A stretch of 64,000 bases of DNA. Origin: an uncultured Flavobacteriaceae bacterium (GTDB taxonomy: Bacteria > Bacteroidota > Bacteroidia > Flavobacteriales > Flavobacteriaceae). Shown in pieces: positions 36,027-45,794 of the stretch (position 1 is its first letter; each line of letters opens with the position of its first letter). Below the pieces are notes generated by a model, which saw only the letters and a list, made by a program, of their open reading frames with translations, ran no database searches and was not told the origin of the DNA. The stretch spans positions 124,001-188,000 of the forward strand of contig CAJJAZ010000003.1 in assembly GCA_905182295.1 (NCBI GenBank), in the 5' to 3' direction. A program made the translations under genes and the position numbers.

Positions 36027-36908
36027 ATGGCAGTAAAAGAAATAGAATTGGTTATTCCTCCAAGAAATCCCCACTTTGTTGGAGACGGTTTTAGGGTTCA
36101 AAATTTTATTCCGTCGGCCTACGGCCTTGACATGCAAAGGATGAGTCCATTTATTATGTTGGACTACAACGCGCCATTTCACTTTCCTGCTACAGATACG
36201 CCCAGAGGAGTTGGCGTGCACCCACACCGTGGTTTTGAGACAGTGACATTGGCTTATAAGGGCAGTGTGGCACACCATGACTCCGGAGGAAATCAGGGGA
36301 TTATTGGTCCTGGCGGAGTTCAATGGATGACGGCTGCTTCTGGGGTCCTACACAAGGAATACCACGAAGCGGAATTTGCTAAAAAAGGAGGTGTGTTTCA
36401 GATGGTACAGCTTTGGGTGAACCTGCCTGCTGCCCATAAAATGAGTCCCCCAAAATACCAAGGCTTCTCTGAAAAAGATATTCCTACAGTTCATTTGGAT
36501 CGTGAAATGGGTCATGTAAAAGTAGTGGCCGGCAACTATCTTGGTACCCCAGGTGCTGCAACTACTTTTACAGAAGTACAACTGTATAATGTACATCTAA
36601 ATGATCAAGGGAAAGCCAGCTTTTCATTTCCTGCCCAAAACAACACTGCTGTTTTAGTCTTGTCTGGAAATATCAGTATCGCTTCCCATGAAGAAACTAT
36701 AGAAGAGAATCACTTGGTACTTTTTAAAAACGAAGGGGAGTCTTTTGAAATCACTGCGAACCAAGTCACTGAATTACTTGTATTAAGCGGTAGTCCTATA
36801 AACGAGCCAATAGCCGCTCAAGGACCATTTGTGATGAATACCCAAGCAGAAATTGCCGAGGCCATTAGGGATTTTCACACGGGTGGTTTTGGGGTGCTAG
36901 AAGACTAG
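36027..36908 (+). CDS. Pirin family protein
   Basis: 293-residue bicupin. Metal-binding residues are in VGVHPHRGFETVTLAYKG (two histidines) and the following AHHDSGGNQGIIGPGGVQWM, with the fourth-ligand region MTAASGVLHKEYHE. C-terminal cupin includes AVLVLSGNISIASHEE. Pirins can show quercetin dioxygenase activity or act as redox-sensing cofactors; neither can be assigned here. It faces the SDR gene across a 52-bp convergent gap without an obvious terminator. Confidence 0.9.
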   Translation: MAVKEIELVIPPRNPHFVGDGFRVQNFIPSAYGLDMQRMSPFIMLDYNAPFHFPATDTPRGVGVHPHRGFETVTLAYKGSVAHHDSGGNQGIIGPGGVQWMTAASGVLHKEYHEAEFAKKGGVFQMVQLWVNLPAAHKMSPPKYQGFSEKDIPTVHLDREMGHVKVVAGNYLGTPGAATTFTEVQLYNVHLNDQGKASFSFPAQNNTAVLVLSGNISIASHEETIEENHLVLFKNEGESFEITANQVTELLVLSGSPINEPIAAQGPFVMNTQAEIAEAIRDFHTGGFGVLED

Positions 36909-36960
36909 AAAACAATTTATTCAAAGCCAGATATACTATTTAAATAAAAAGCTACTCAAA

Positions 36961-37641
36961 CTAGGGCGTTGAGTTGCTCACTTGCAACATTTTACCATTG
37001 TAAAGTGCGTGCCCATTGAGGCTGAAATCTACTATATATGCCCCCATTTGCTCAGGTGTTGTTGGTGGTTCGTATCCTGGAAAAGCCGCTGCTAACATTT
37101 CTGTCCTAACCGCGCCAATGGCCAATACATTAAAAGACGGGCCCGTTTCTTTAAATTCTTCTGCCCACAATTCTGTAAGAGTAATTACTGCTCCTTTACT
37201 GGAGCTGTAAGCCGCTAGGCCAGGAAATTTTGAGCTTCCTTGTACGCCACCCATAGAGCTCACGGTAACCACATGCCCTTTTTCCATAAAAGGAATGAGC
37301 GCCTGTGTAATAGCAGCCACTCCAAAAACATTCACTTGATACACCTGTAAAAAGTCTTCAGTAGTGGTTTCTAAAAAAGGTTTGTTCACGAGTGCCCCTG
37401 CATTATTAACAAGAACATCTACATGCCCTCCCCATTGCTCCGCCACAAAGGCAGCCGCTTTTTCAATGTCTTCTGCTTGGCAAATATCAAAGGCTAAAGC
37501 ATTTAAACCCTTTAAGCCAAGCGCAAGAATGGGCGCCGGATTTCTAGAGAGGGCCAATACTTGGTGCCCTTTTTCTATAAAAATTTTGGCCATTTCAAAA
37601 CCAATTCCCCTACTCGTCCCTGTAATTACAATATTTGCCAT
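36961..37641 (-). CDS. Short-chain dehydrogenase/reductase
   Basis: 226-residue classical SDR with Rossmann fold. Cofactor motif ITGTSRGIGFEMAK, structural NNAG, catalytic serine in VTVSSMGGVQGSS and the active-site YSSSKGAVI (Tyr, Lys four residues later). The TSRGIG arginine suggests NADPH preference. It lies 7 bp downstream of rlmN and is probably co-transcribed with it. Substrate unknown. Confidence 0.9.
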   Translation of the reverse strand: MANIVITGTSRGIGFEMAKIFIEKGHQVLALSRNPAPILALGLKGLNALAFDICQAEDIEKAAAFVAEQWGGHVDVLVNNAGALVNKPFLETTTEDFLQVYQVNVFGVAAITQALIPFMEKGHVVTVSSMGGVQGSSKFPGLAAYSSSKGAVITLTELWAEEFKETGPSFNVLAIGAVRTEMLAAAFPGYEPPTTPEQMGAYIVDFSLNGHALYNGKMLQVSNSTP

Positions 37642-37648
37642 GGGTATT

Positions 37649-38710
37649 TTAATTTATTTTTACATCTTGTTTATTGGCCAATTGACCACAAGCCGCATCT
37701 ATATCTTTTCCTCTTGAACGTCTTACCGTACAAGTAATGTTGTGTCGCTCTAAAGTGTTCACATAAGCATCTATTGCTGCTTGGGAAGCTTGTGAAAACA
37801 TACCGTCGTCTATAGGGTTGTATTCGATTAGATTCACTTTAGCAGGTGCGAATTTACAGAATTCAATGAGCGCATCTACAGCTACTTTATTGTCATTAAT
37901 ACCCTTCCAAACCACATATTCATAAGTAATCCTGCTCTTGGTTTTTTCATACCAAAATTGCAGGGCCTCTCTGAGTTGCGCTAATGGAAATGTTTCATTA
38001 AAAGGCATAATTGTTGTCCTAACAGAATCTATAGCAGAGTGAAGTGATACGGCTAATTTAAATTTAACCCCATCTTCTGCCATCTTACGGATCATTTTAG
38101 GCACTCCAGAAGTAGAGACTATAATTCGCTTTGGTGACATGGCCAAACCTTCTGGATCAGTAATTTTATCAATGGCTTTTAGCACATTATTGTAGTTCAT
38201 CAATGGCTCTCCCATACCCATAAAAACAATATTGCTCAAGGGTCTATTAAAATACAATCGGCTTTGTTGGTCTATGGCCACCACCTGATCATAAATCTCG
38301 TCTGGTTGTAAATTACGCATGCGTTTCAATCTAGAGGTCGCGCAGAATTTACAATCTAAACTACAACCCACTTGGCTAGACACACAAGCGGTTGTTCTTG
38401 TTTTGGTAGGGATTAAAACAGATTCTACCACCAGATTGTCATGGAGGCGTACTGCATTTTTAATCGTTCCGTCATTGGAACGCTGCATTTGATCTACCCT
38501 AATGTGATTAATCACAAAATGGGTTTCCAAAAAAGCGCGGGTCTCTTTGGAGATATTGGTCATTGCTTCAAAGGAATGGGCGCCTTTTTGCCAAAGCCAT
38601 TCATATACTTGATTGCCTCTAAAGGCAGATTGACCTTGAGATACAAAGAATGCCCTGAGGGCCTTTTTATCCAATGCTCTAATGTCTTTTTTTACGATCT
38701 CTTCCACCAC
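37649..38710 (-). CDS. rlmN: Dual-specificity 23S rRNA/tRNA m2A methyltransferase
   Basis: Radical-SAM enzyme methylating C2 of A2503 in 23S rRNA and A37 in some tRNAs; 353 residues. The 4Fe-4S motif is VGCSLDCKFCATS (CxxxCxxC). The methyl-carrying C-terminal cysteine lies in DIDAACGQLANK. FRGNQVYEWLWQKGAHSFE is the usual N-terminal block. Start: the frame begins with two GTG codons (38710, 38707) directly after an in-frame TGA; no ATG precedes the conserved region, so a GTG start is required. It is downstream of queA but separated by a terminator hairpin. Confidence 0.93.
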   Translation of the reverse strand: MVEEIVKKDIRALDKKALRAFFVSQGQSAFRGNQVYEWLWQKGAHSFEAMTNISKETRAFLETHFVINHIRVDQMQRSNDGTIKNAVRLHDNLVVESVLIPTKTRTTACVSSQVGCSLDCKFCATSRLKRMRNLQPDEIYDQVVAIDQQSRLYFNRPLSNIVFMGMGEPLMNYNNVLKAIDKITDPEGLAMSPKRIIVSTSGVPKMIRKMAEDGVKFKLAVSLHSAIDSVRTTIMPFNETFPLAQLREALQFWYEKTKSRITYEYVVWKGINDNKVAVDALIEFCKFAPAKVNLIEYNPIDDGMFSQASQAAIDAYVNTLERHNITCTVRRSRGKDIDAACGQLANKQDVKIN

Positions 38711-38731
38711 TCAAAGGTATTAATAAAATGC

Positions 38732-38771
38732 AAAAAGCCTGACTTTACCTTAGGCTATGTCAGGCTTTTTT
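38732..38771 (-). terminator. Terminator between queA and rlmN
   Basis: A 12-bp stem AAAAAGCCTGAC / GTCAGGCTTTTT with a 15-nt loop is flanked by T-runs on both strands. On the minus strand it ends queA before rlmN. Confidence 0.8.
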
Positions 38772-38786
38772 GTGCACTAAATAAAA

Positions 38787-39836
38787 TTATATAATAAGCA
38801 TAGCGTCTCCGTAGGAGTAAAACTTATATTTTTCTTCAATCGCTAACTTGTAAGTGTCTTTCATTAAATCATGACCCATAAAAGCAGAAATCATCATCAA
38901 TAAAGTAGACTTAGGCAAGTGAAAATTAGTAATCATGCAATTCGCAATGCTAAAATCATAAGGAGGAAAAATAAACTTATTGGTCCATCCCTGGTGCGTA
39001 TTTAAAGTATGCTGAGAAGAAACTGCTGTTTCCAAACTTCTCATCACAGTGGTTCCTACAGCACAAATTCGCTTCTTCTGAGTCTTTGCGTGATTGATTG
39101 TCACAGTGGCTTTTTCTTCAATGATCAATTCTTCACTGTCCATTTTATGCTTGGACAAATCTTCTACTTCAACAGGATTAAAAGTACCTAGACCTACGTG
39201 CAGGGTTACCTCTGCAAAATCTATCCCTTTAATTTCCAAACGCTTTAATAAGTGTTTAGAAAAATGCATTCCTGCAGTGGGTGCAGCTACAGCACCTTCA
39301 TGTTTGGCGTAAATAGTTTGGTAGCGCTCTTCATCTTCTGCCTCAACCTCTCTTTTAATATACTTCGGAAGGGGGGTCTCTCCTAAGTCCCTTAATTTTT
39401 TTCTAAAATCTGTATAGGAACCATCGTATAAGAAACGAAGTGTTCTACCTCTAGAAGTTGTATTGTCTATAACCTCAGCAACCAAACTCTCGTCTTCACC
39501 AAAGTACAATTTATTTCCAATTCTAATTTTCCTAGCTGGATCTACCAACACATCCCACAAACGCTGCTCTTCATTAAGCTCTCTTAATAAAAAGACCTCA
39601 ATACGCGCACCTGTTTTTTCTTTATTACCGTATAATCGCGCTGGAAAAACCTTGGTATTGTTAAGCACCATCACATCTCCTTCATCAAAATAATCAATGA
39701 TGTCTTTAAACATTTTGTGTTCAATAGTCCCTTTGGCCCTATCAATCACCATTAATTTAGACTCATCTCTATTCTCTGCCGGATACTCTGACAAAAGTTC
39801 TTCAGGCAATTCAAAACCAAAGTGGGATAATTTCAT
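38787..39836 (-). CDS. queA: S-adenosylmethionine:tRNA ribosyltransferase-isomerase
   Basis: Transfers and isomerises the ribosyl group of SAM onto preQ1-tRNA to make epoxyqueuosine; 349 residues. Conserved blocks: [20 protein letters not shown] at the N-terminus, [33 protein letters not shown]-type [14 protein letters not shown], and [14 protein letters not shown]. Preceded by a well-formed flavobacterial promoter (39864-39895). The only queuosine gene in the window. Confidence 0.96.
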   Translation of the reverse strand: MKLSHFGFELPEELLSEYPAENRDESKLMVIDRAKGTIEHKMFKDIIDYFDEGDVMVLNNTKVFPARLYGNKEKTGARIEVFLLRELNEEQRLWDVLVDPARKIRIGNKLYFGEDESLVAEVIDNTTSRGRTLRFLYDGSYTDFRKKLRDLGETPLPKYIKREVEAEDEERYQTIYAKHEGAVAAPTAGMHFSKHLLKRLEIKGIDFAEVTLHVGLGTFNPVEVEDLSKHKMDSEELIIEEKATVTINHAKTQKKRICAVGTTVMRSLETAVSSQHTLNTHQGWTNKFIFPPYDFSIANCMITNFHLPKSTLLMMISAFMGHDLMKDTYKLAIEEKYKFYSYGDAMLII

Positions 39837-39863
39837 AGTGTTTTTTATCTAATTTAAAGAATG

Positions 39864-39895
39864 CAAAGATACAACCCAAGGCATAGCCTTGTCAA
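39864..39895 (-). promoter_or_regulatory. Promoter of queA
   Basis: Minus-strand TTG (39895-39893), 21 bp, then TATCTTTG (39871-39864): a full -33/-7 Bacteroidota promoter 28 bp before the ATG. Confidence 0.7.
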
Positions 39896-39948
39896 GCAAA
39901 AGCGGGTTTAATTTCGTATTATGAGAGTTCATAGGGCCTCCCATAGGC

Positions 39949-41202
39949 CTATACTGGAGACACTTGTATTCCAATAGTTTTCATATCCGTCCAAAAATCA
40001 GGGTATGATTTATTGACCACCCCTGAATCTTCAATAGCAATGGGCAACCTTAAAGCCAAAGGAGCAAAGGCCATGGCCATTCTATGATCGTGGTAAGTAC
40101 CAATGGTCACATGCGCTTTTACACTTCCATTAAAAGCAGCTAAATGCAAACTCTTTTCTGTGATATGAAGCCCAGCACCCAGTTTACTCAGTTCATTCTC
40201 TAAAGCCACCAAACGATCCGTCTCTTTAATTTTAAGCGTATGTAATCCCGTCAGATCACAAGCCACTCCCAAGCCAAAACAACTCACTGCGATGGTTTGT
40301 GCAATATCTGGTGCATTGGACAAGTCCCAAGCAAGACCCTTTTCCAAAATGGCGTCGCTTGGAGCGGCTACTTTAGCCAATACTAGTTGGTCCTTTTTAA
40401 AAGTAGTTTGAACCCCTAAATGACTGTAAATATCACGGAGCACTGCGTCTCCTTGTAAACTGTCAGGGGTATAGGAACTCAAGGAAACTTCACTCCCAAC
40501 ATCTGACAAGGCGATCAATGAATAATAATAAGAAGCAGAGCTCCAATCAGACTCCACGACCATGGTTTGTGAAAGGACATCGCCGGCTGGAATAACCTTT
40601 ATTATTTGGCCTTCAAACTTCGTTTTAACCCCTATTTTTTCCAATAATCTAAGGGTCATTTTTATATAAGGCACAGAGGTTATTTTACCTTCTAACTCGA
40701 GGGTTAATCCATTCTTTAGACTTGCGCCTACAAGGAGTAAAGCAGAAATATATTGACTGCTTACCCCTGCATTGAGTTGCACCCTGTCTCGCGCTATTTC
40801 TTTTCCTTGGATCGCCAAAGGCGGATACCCTTCATTTTTAGTATACGAAATCTCTGCACCCAAATTTCTCAGTGCGTCTACTAAAATGCCAATTGGTCTT
40901 TCTTGCATTCTCTCTGATCCAGTAAGTGTTACAGAAACACCTGGCTGTGTGGCGTAATAAGCCGTTAAAAAACGCATGGCAGTTCCAGCATGGTAAATAT
41001 CTACCGTACCCTGCGAACTAGCCACCCCTCTTTGCATGGCCTGAGCGTCCTCAGAATTGGACAAATTATCAATACTGATCGCTGGAAAAAGCGCTTGTAA
41101 CAATAACAATCTATTGGTTTCACTTTTAGATCCCGTAATGGCAATCTGTGCTTTTAACAAGTTTGTGCTAGGACCTTGTAAAGAAAATGTAGGATACGTC
41201 AT
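39949..41202 (-). CDS. aroA: 3-phosphoshikimate 1-carboxyvinyltransferase (EPSP synthase)
   Basis: Shikimate-pathway enzyme joining shikimate-3-phosphate and PEP; 417 residues. AQIAITGSKSETNRLLLL is the phosphate-binding N-terminal motif. HAGTAMRFLTAYYA is the usual GTxxRF/L PEP loop, and RPIGILVDALRNLGAEI and KETDRLVALENELSKLGA are the other hallmark segments. It lies 88 bp downstream of the MazG-like gene in the same direction. It feeds the chorismate used by the aromatic operon at 43802-47776. Confidence 0.95.
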   Translation of the reverse strand: MTYPTFSLQGPSTNLLKAQIAITGSKSETNRLLLLQALFPAISIDNLSNSEDAQAMQRGVASSQGTVDIYHAGTAMRFLTAYYATQPGVSVTLTGSERMQERPIGILVDALRNLGAEISYTKNEGYPPLAIQGKEIARDRVQLNAGVSSQYISALLLVGASLKNGLTLELEGKITSVPYIKMTLRLLEKIGVKTKFEGQIIKVIPAGDVLSQTMVVESDWSSASYYYSLIALSDVGSEVSLSSYTPDSLQGDAVLRDIYSHLGVQTTFKKDQLVLAKVAAPSDAILEKGLAWDLSNAPDIAQTIAVSCFGLGVACDLTGLHTLKIKETDRLVALENELSKLGAGLHITEKSLHLAAFNGSVKAHVTIGTYHDHRMAMAFAPLALRLPIAIEDSGVVNKSYPDFWTDMKTIGIQVSPV

Positions 41203-41290
41203 AAAAATAATACCTGAAATGAGCGGTTTAAATGGGGTGTAATGACCCTAAAATACGAATCAGAACTGTCTTTAAAAAAGGGGTAAATGC

Positions 41291-41617
41291 CTATTTTAAT
41301 TTTTGGTTGTTATGGTGCCTATCATGGTCTCTTTCTGTCTTAATAGTTAGCTTTTTATCAAAGGCCTCTTGTAGGTTAACACCGGTCTGATTGGCCAAAC
41401 ACAACACCACAAAAAGCACGTCTGCCAACTCTTCCCCTAGATCCTTATCTTTATCTGAAGGTTTCTCAGATTGCTCTCCATAACGCCTGGCAATAATTCT
41501 AGCCACCTCACCTACTTCTTCCGTGAGCTGTGCCATATTGGTGAGTTCATTAAAGTAACGGACCCCATGATTTTTAATCCAGTGGTCTACCACTTCTTGC
41601 GCATTTTTAATATCCAT
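41291..41617 (-). CDS. MazG-like nucleotide pyrophosphohydrolase
   Basis: 108-residue all-helical NTP pyrophosphohydrolase-type protein. The metal-binding motif is split in the usual way: MAQLTEEVGEVARIIARRYG (ExxE) and LGEELADVLFVVLCLANQTG (ExxD). It would remove pyrophosphate from (d)NTPs, perhaps damaged ones. It lies 2 bp downstream of dtd, forming a rsgA-dtd-mazG-like group. Confidence 0.9.
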   Translation of the reverse strand: MDIKNAQEVVDHWIKNHGVRYFNELTNMAQLTEEVGEVARIIARRYGEQSEKPSDKDKDLGEELADVLFVVLCLANQTGVNLQEAFDKKLTIKTERDHDRHHNNQKLK

Positions 41618-41619
41618 AA

Positions 41620-42072
41620 TTATTCTTTTTGTTGGCTATCTATTACAATGGTCACAGGACCGTCGTTGATCAATGACACTTTCATGTCCGCACCAAAAAC
41701 ACCCCTTCCAATTTTTTTACCAAGGGCTTGTTCCATAACTAAAGCAAAAGCTTCATAAAGCGGTTCTGCAACCTCAGGTTTTGCCGCCTTAACATAAGAG
41801 GGCCTATTCCCTTTTTTAGTAGCAGCCAATAAAGTAAACTGGCTGACCAATATTAATTCCCCTTGAACATCTTGTAAAGAAGCATTCATTTGTCCCGAAG
41901 CATCTTCAAAAATTCTAAGTTGGCTTATTTTTTTCACCAACCAATCTATGTCTTCTTGGGTATCTGTATGCGTAATACCCAAAAGAACCAAAAGTCCTTT
42001 TGAGATACTGGCTACTGCAGTGTTCGAAACCACCACACTAGCTTCCAATACCCTTTGAACAACTACCCTCAT
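41620..42072 (-). CDS. dtd: D-aminoacyl-tRNA deacylase
   Basis: Proofreading enzyme that hydrolyses D-aminoacyl- and glycyl-tRNA(Ala); 150 residues. The two signature motifs are present: VSQFTLLAATKKG (SQFTLxA) and SLINDGPVTIVID (NxGPVT with the cross-subunit Gly-cisPro). The start ATG overlaps the rsgA stop by 4 bp. Confidence 0.96.
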   Translation of the reverse strand: MRVVVQRVLEASVVVSNTAVASISKGLLVLLGITHTDTQEDIDWLVKKISQLRIFEDASGQMNASLQDVQGELILVSQFTLLAATKKGNRPSYVKAAKPEVAEPLYEAFALVMEQALGKKIGRGVFGADMKVSLINDGPVTIVIDSQQKE

Positions 42073-43031
42073 GATCCTTGGTGAATATCTTGTCTGTAAT
42101 TACCTTCCTCATCATGTAACATTTGCACATAACTCCTGTATCTTGAAGTGGATAGGGTTTCCGCTTCTACCCCTTGCTTTACAGCACATTTAGGCTCTTC
42201 TAAATGCAGACAATTATGAAACTTACAACCTTGTTTCACGGCAAAAAACTCAGGAAAGAAGTTGCCAATATCTTGAGGTTCTAAGTCCACAATACCAAAA
42301 CCTTTAATTCCAGGGGTATCTATAATATGTCCTCCAAAACTCAGGTCGTACATCTCTGCAAAAGTAGTGGTATGCTGCCCCTGCATATGCTGCATTGAAA
42401 TTGCTGCAGTCTTGAGGTCTAACCTATTTTCAATAGCGTTCACTAAGGTAGATTTACCCACCCCAGAATGCCCAGAAAAAAGGGTTACCTTATCTTTCAT
42501 GAGTGCTTTTAATTTGTCTACATTATGCCCTGTCAAAGCAGACACCTCTAGACACTGATAACCAATTTTAGTGTATAAATGTGTTAAATATTTTATTTCG
42601 TAAAGTTCGTCTTGGGTGTAACTGTCTATTTTATTAAACAAGAGTACGGCTTCAATTCCATAAGCTTCTGCAGAAACCAAAAAACGGTCTATGAAAGCTG
42701 TATGTGTTGGTGGATTATTCAATGTAATCATCAAAAAAACCCGATCCAAATTGGCCGCAATAATATGGGTTTGCTTAGAGAGGTTAACCGATTTTCTAAC
42801 GATATAATTTTTTCGATCATCAATGGCATGAATAATCCCCTGAGGGGCAGACTCATCCAAACTTCCTTGAGGCTCTAACTCAAAAGAAACGCCATCTCCT
42901 ACGGCAATTGGATTGGTGCTTTTAATGCCTTCAATCCTAAACTTCCCCTTAATTCTACATTCGTAAAACGAACCGTCTCTACCTTTAACGGTATACCAGC
43001 TTCCTGTGGATTTATAAACGGTTCCCTTCAT
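42069..43031 (-). CDS. rsgA: Ribosome small-subunit-dependent GTPase A
   Basis: Circularly permuted GTPase assisting late 30S maturation; 320 residues. The N-terminal OB fold begins KGTVYKSTGSWYTVKGRDG. The permuted G motifs come in the order LLFNKID (G4), SALTG (G5), LFSGHSGVGKSTLVNAI (G1), and IDTPGIKGFG (G3). The C-terminal zinc knuckle is GCKFHNCLHLEEPKCAV. First essential gene of the rsgA-dtd-mazG-like string; the DUF2807 gene ends 12 bp upstream. Confidence 0.95.
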   Translation of the reverse strand: MKGTVYKSTGSWYTVKGRDGSFYECRIKGKFRIEGIKSTNPIAVGDGVSFELEPQGSLDESAPQGIIHAIDDRKNYIVRKSVNLSKQTHIIAANLDRVFLMITLNNPPTHTAFIDRFLVSAEAYGIEAVLLFNKIDSYTQDELYEIKYLTHLYTKIGYQCLEVSALTGHNVDKLKALMKDKVTLFSGHSGVGKSTLVNAIENRLDLKTAAISMQHMQGQHTTTFAEMYDLSFGGHIIDTPGIKGFGIVDLEPQDIGNFFPEFFAVKQGCKFHNCLHLEEPKCAVKQGVEAETLSTSRYRSYVQMLHDEEGNYRQDIHQGS

Positions 43032-43043
43032 AAATGATTCGTG

Positions 43044-43718
43044 TTAAGACCTAAAACGGATCCTACCTCCTGCAAATTGTTTTTTAGTCACTTCTTTGGG
43101 GTTTCCATAAACGTCTACATCTCCCCCAGCCCTGACATTGATGTCTACTCTTTTTGTGGCAAAAATGACTGCTTCACCCCCAGCAGTTACTTTGATATTA
43201 GTGATGCTGCTCTTGAGTTCTTTTGCCCTTAAAATAGCACCGGTGTTCATATTGACATCGTGGACATCTACCATCCCAGATGCTTCTATAACACCGCCAG
43301 TCACTGCTTTGGAAGACAAATAATCTACCTCAAGACCTAAGCGAATCTCTGCACCCTCTTGTACCCTTAAGCTCAGGGATGTTTGAGAAATTAATTCATT
43401 GGCAGTAATGCGAGCACCTTCGTTCCCATCTATCACATCTAAATCTTTGTAATAGACTTCTACAAAAGTGTTCTCTCCTTGGAATTTCTTCTCCAACATC
43501 ATACGCACTTTTAAGACCCCATCCTTATTGATCAATTGAATGTCATTCGCATGAGGCCCTTTAATCATTACCCTATTATCATTAGATTTAATGAGGTTTA
43601 CTGCAATTAAATCATACACTTTAATTTCGTGAAAATCTCCCACATTCCGCTCCAAAAGTCCCTGCCCCGTGGCAAAGAATCCACAAAGAAATGTCACTAA
43701 AACAATATATTTTTTCAT
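43044..43718 (-). CDS. Secreted DUF2807 (head-GIN-type) beta-helix protein
   Basis: 224 residues: signal peptide MKKYIVLVTFLCGFFATGQ, then a DUF2807 domain over nearly the whole mature protein, made of short regular beta repeats (FHEIKVYDLIAVNLIKS, LDVIDGNEGARITA, DVHDVNMNTGAILRAKEL). Such proteins are common and unstudied in Bacteroidota, predicted to be periplasmic or surface right-handed beta-helices. Its tight linkage to rsgA is probably only transcriptional. Function unknown. Confidence 0.85.
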   Translation of the reverse strand: MKKYIVLVTFLCGFFATGQGLLERNVGDFHEIKVYDLIAVNLIKSNDNRVMIKGPHANDIQLINKDGVLKVRMMLEKKFQGENTFVEVYYKDLDVIDGNEGARITANELISQTSLSLRVQEGAEIRLGLEVDYLSSKAVTGGVIEASGMVDVHDVNMNTGAILRAKELKSSITNIKVTAGGEAVIFATKRVDINVRAGGDVDVYGNPKEVTKKQFAGGRIRFRS

Positions 43719-43801
43719 AGGTTTTGTTTTTCACAACCGGAAGTTGCAAGTTATTAAATCATTACCTAATAAAGACACGTGTTTTAAGGATATGTTACAG
43801 C

Positions 43802-44884
43802 TTAAGCTTTTAAGATTTTCTCTTGGTGGTTAATAGACTCTTGGTGAATGGCTTTAAACATTTTTAAAACAAACTCTTCACTGAGTCCTTTGGCCTCTCC
43901 CTCTAGAATCATCTTTCCTAAAATCTCATTCCAACGGTTGCTTTGTAGGACCGCCACATTTTGAGATTTCTTAATCCCTCCAATCGCATCTGCTACTTTC
44001 ATTCTTTTTGAAAGGGTCTCAATAAGCTGGTTGTCAATGATATCTATTTGAGCCCTTAAAGTATTTAACTCCACGTTGTAATCTGTTTCAGCAGAAGACT
44101 CTTTTCTAATCTTAAGGTCTTTCATGATCTGAATCAGTGCCGTTGGGGTAACTTGCTGTGCTGCGTCACTCCAAGCATTGTCTGGATCAAAATGCGTTTC
44201 GATCATAAGACCGTCAAAATTTAAGTCCAAAGCAGTCTGCGAAACATCAAAAATCATATCACGCTTCCCAGTAATGTGAGAAGGATCGTTAATAATAGGT
44301 AAATCTGGAAATTTCTGCTGCAATTCAATCGCAATTTGCCATTCCGGAATATTTCTATATTTGGTTTTCTCATAGGTAGAAAAACCCCTGTGAATAACTC
44401 CTAAATTCTTAATATTGGCATTGGCCAAACGCTCCACTGCTCCTAACCAAAGGGCTAAATCTGGATTTACTGGGTTTTTCACCAATACAATCTTGTCGGT
44501 ACCCTCTAAGGCGTCTGCAATTTCTTGAATAATAAAAGGACTCACTGTAGAACGAGCGCCAATCCACAAAAGATCTACGTCGTGCTCCAAAGCCAATTCT
44601 ACATGGGCTCTATTAGCCACCTCAGTAGCCGTTTTTAGACCAGTTTCTTTTTTTACTTTTTGCAACCATTTCAAGCCCAAAGCGCCTACCCCTTCAAACA
44701 TTCCTGGTTTCGTACGAGGCTTCCAAATACCTGCTCTAAAATAATTTACATCTGTGTCTTTTAACTCATGTGCAATCTTTAATACTTGGTCTTCCGTCTC
44801 AGCGCTACAAGGTCCTGCAATCACTAACGGATGGTCTAGGCTCATGGCATCTAACCAGTTTCTCATTTCTTTTGAATTCTCCAT
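43802..44884 (-). CDS. Bifunctional DAHP synthase / chorismate mutase
   Basis: 360 residues. Residues about 1-265 form a class-I-beta-type 3-deoxy-D-arabino-heptulosonate-7-phosphate synthase: VIAGPCSAETEDQVL, FRAGIWKPRTKPGMFEGVG, LLWIGARSTVSPF, VIHRGFSTYEKTKYRN, PIINDPSHITGKR. Residues about 270-360 are an AroQ chorismate mutase helix bundle (LNTLRAQIDIIDNQLIETLSKR). The fusion lets prephenate or its relatives feed back on entry to the pathway, as known for Bacteroidota and Bacillus-type enzymes. Last gene of the aromatic operon, 44 bp after tyrA. Confidence 0.95.
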   Translation of the reverse strand: MENSKEMRNWLDAMSLDHPLVIAGPCSAETEDQVLKIAHELKDTDVNYFRAGIWKPRTKPGMFEGVGALGLKWLQKVKKETGLKTATEVANRAHVELALEHDVDLLWIGARSTVSPFIIQEIADALEGTDKIVLVKNPVNPDLALWLGAVERLANANIKNLGVIHRGFSTYEKTKYRNIPEWQIAIELQQKFPDLPIINDPSHITGKRDMIFDVSQTALDLNFDGLMIETHFDPDNAWSDAAQQVTPTALIQIMKDLKIRKESSAETDYNVELNTLRAQIDIIDNQLIETLSKRMKVADAIGGIKKSQNVAVLQSNRWNEILGKMILEGEAKGLSEEFVLKMFKAIHQESINHQEKILKA

Positions 44885-44928
44885 TGCTTGTTTATTTATT
44901 CTTGTTTGGTTTTTATAGGCCTAAGGCC

Positions 44929-45792
44929 TTATTTGTTTTTATGGGTAAGCCCATTTAAAATATCTTTAATCCTATTGGTTTGTTCCATTTGCTGGTACAC
45001 CCCATTAAAATCATTGGCTTCTACCAAAGATTTAAAGCGCTCTAGATTCTCAATATACTCTGAAAGTGCTGCTACCACAGCGGTCTTATTGTCTTTAAAA
45101 ATGGGTGTCCACATGGCTGGGGAACTCTTAGCCAGACGTACCGTGCTTTCAAACCCACTACCTGCCATGTCAAAGATATCCCTTTCATTTTCTTCTTTCT
45201 CCATGACTGTCTTTCCCAACATAAAGGCGCTAATATGTGACAGATGAGACACATATGCAATGTGGACATCGTGTGCCGCTGCATTCATATAGCGAATTCG
45301 CATACCCAAGGCGTGAAATACTTCAAGGGCTTTTTCTTGCAATTTAAATGCCGTTTGCTCCACTTCACAAATGATCTGTGTCTTTCCTTTAAATAGGTCC
45401 GCTATCGCGGCCGATGGCCCTGAAAATTCCGTCCCAGCAATGGGGTGTGCCGCCAAGTAATTTCTCCGTTTAGGATGTTCTTGAACCGCCTCACACAAGC
45501 TTGCTTTGGTAGAACCTGCATCTATCACGACCGTATGGTCTGCCACTAGGTCCAACACCTGAGGCAAAACTTTTAAAGTAGCATCTACCGGAATGGCTAT
45601 AAACACCAAATCTGCCTGTGCCACATCTTCTAGATGTCCTATTTCATCAATCACACCCATCTTTATAGCCTCTTCTAAGTAGCGGTCATTTGTGTCTATC
45701 CCAATACGTTTTACCTCTGGATAATGCGCTTGAATGTCTTTAGAAAAAGAACCCCCAATCAAACCAACTCCTATGACACAAACTGCTTTCAT
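44929..45792 (-). CDS. tyrA: Prephenate dehydrogenase
   Basis: NAD(P)-dependent decarboxylating enzyme making 4-hydroxyphenylpyruvate for tyrosine; 287 residues. Rossmann motif VCVIGVGLIGGSFSKDI, then VIDAGSTKASLCEAV, AAHPIAGTEFSGPSAA and a helical C-terminus with HIAYVSHLSHISAFML and DMAGSGFESTVRLAKSSP. No chorismate mutase or ACT domain is attached; the mutase activity comes from the downstream fusion gene. 2 bp separate it from the aminotransferase gene. Confidence 0.95.
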   Translation of the reverse strand: MKAVCVIGVGLIGGSFSKDIQAHYPEVKRIGIDTNDRYLEEAIKMGVIDEIGHLEDVAQADLVFIAIPVDATLKVLPQVLDLVADHTVVIDAGSTKASLCEAVQEHPKRRNYLAAHPIAGTEFSGPSAAIADLFKGKTQIICEVEQTAFKLQEKALEVFHALGMRIRYMNAAAHDVHIAYVSHLSHISAFMLGKTVMEKEENERDIFDMAGSGFESTVRLAKSSPAMWTPIFKDNKTAVVAALSEYIENLERFKSLVEANDFNGVYQQMEQTNRIKDILNGLTHKNK

Positions 45793-45794
45793 AC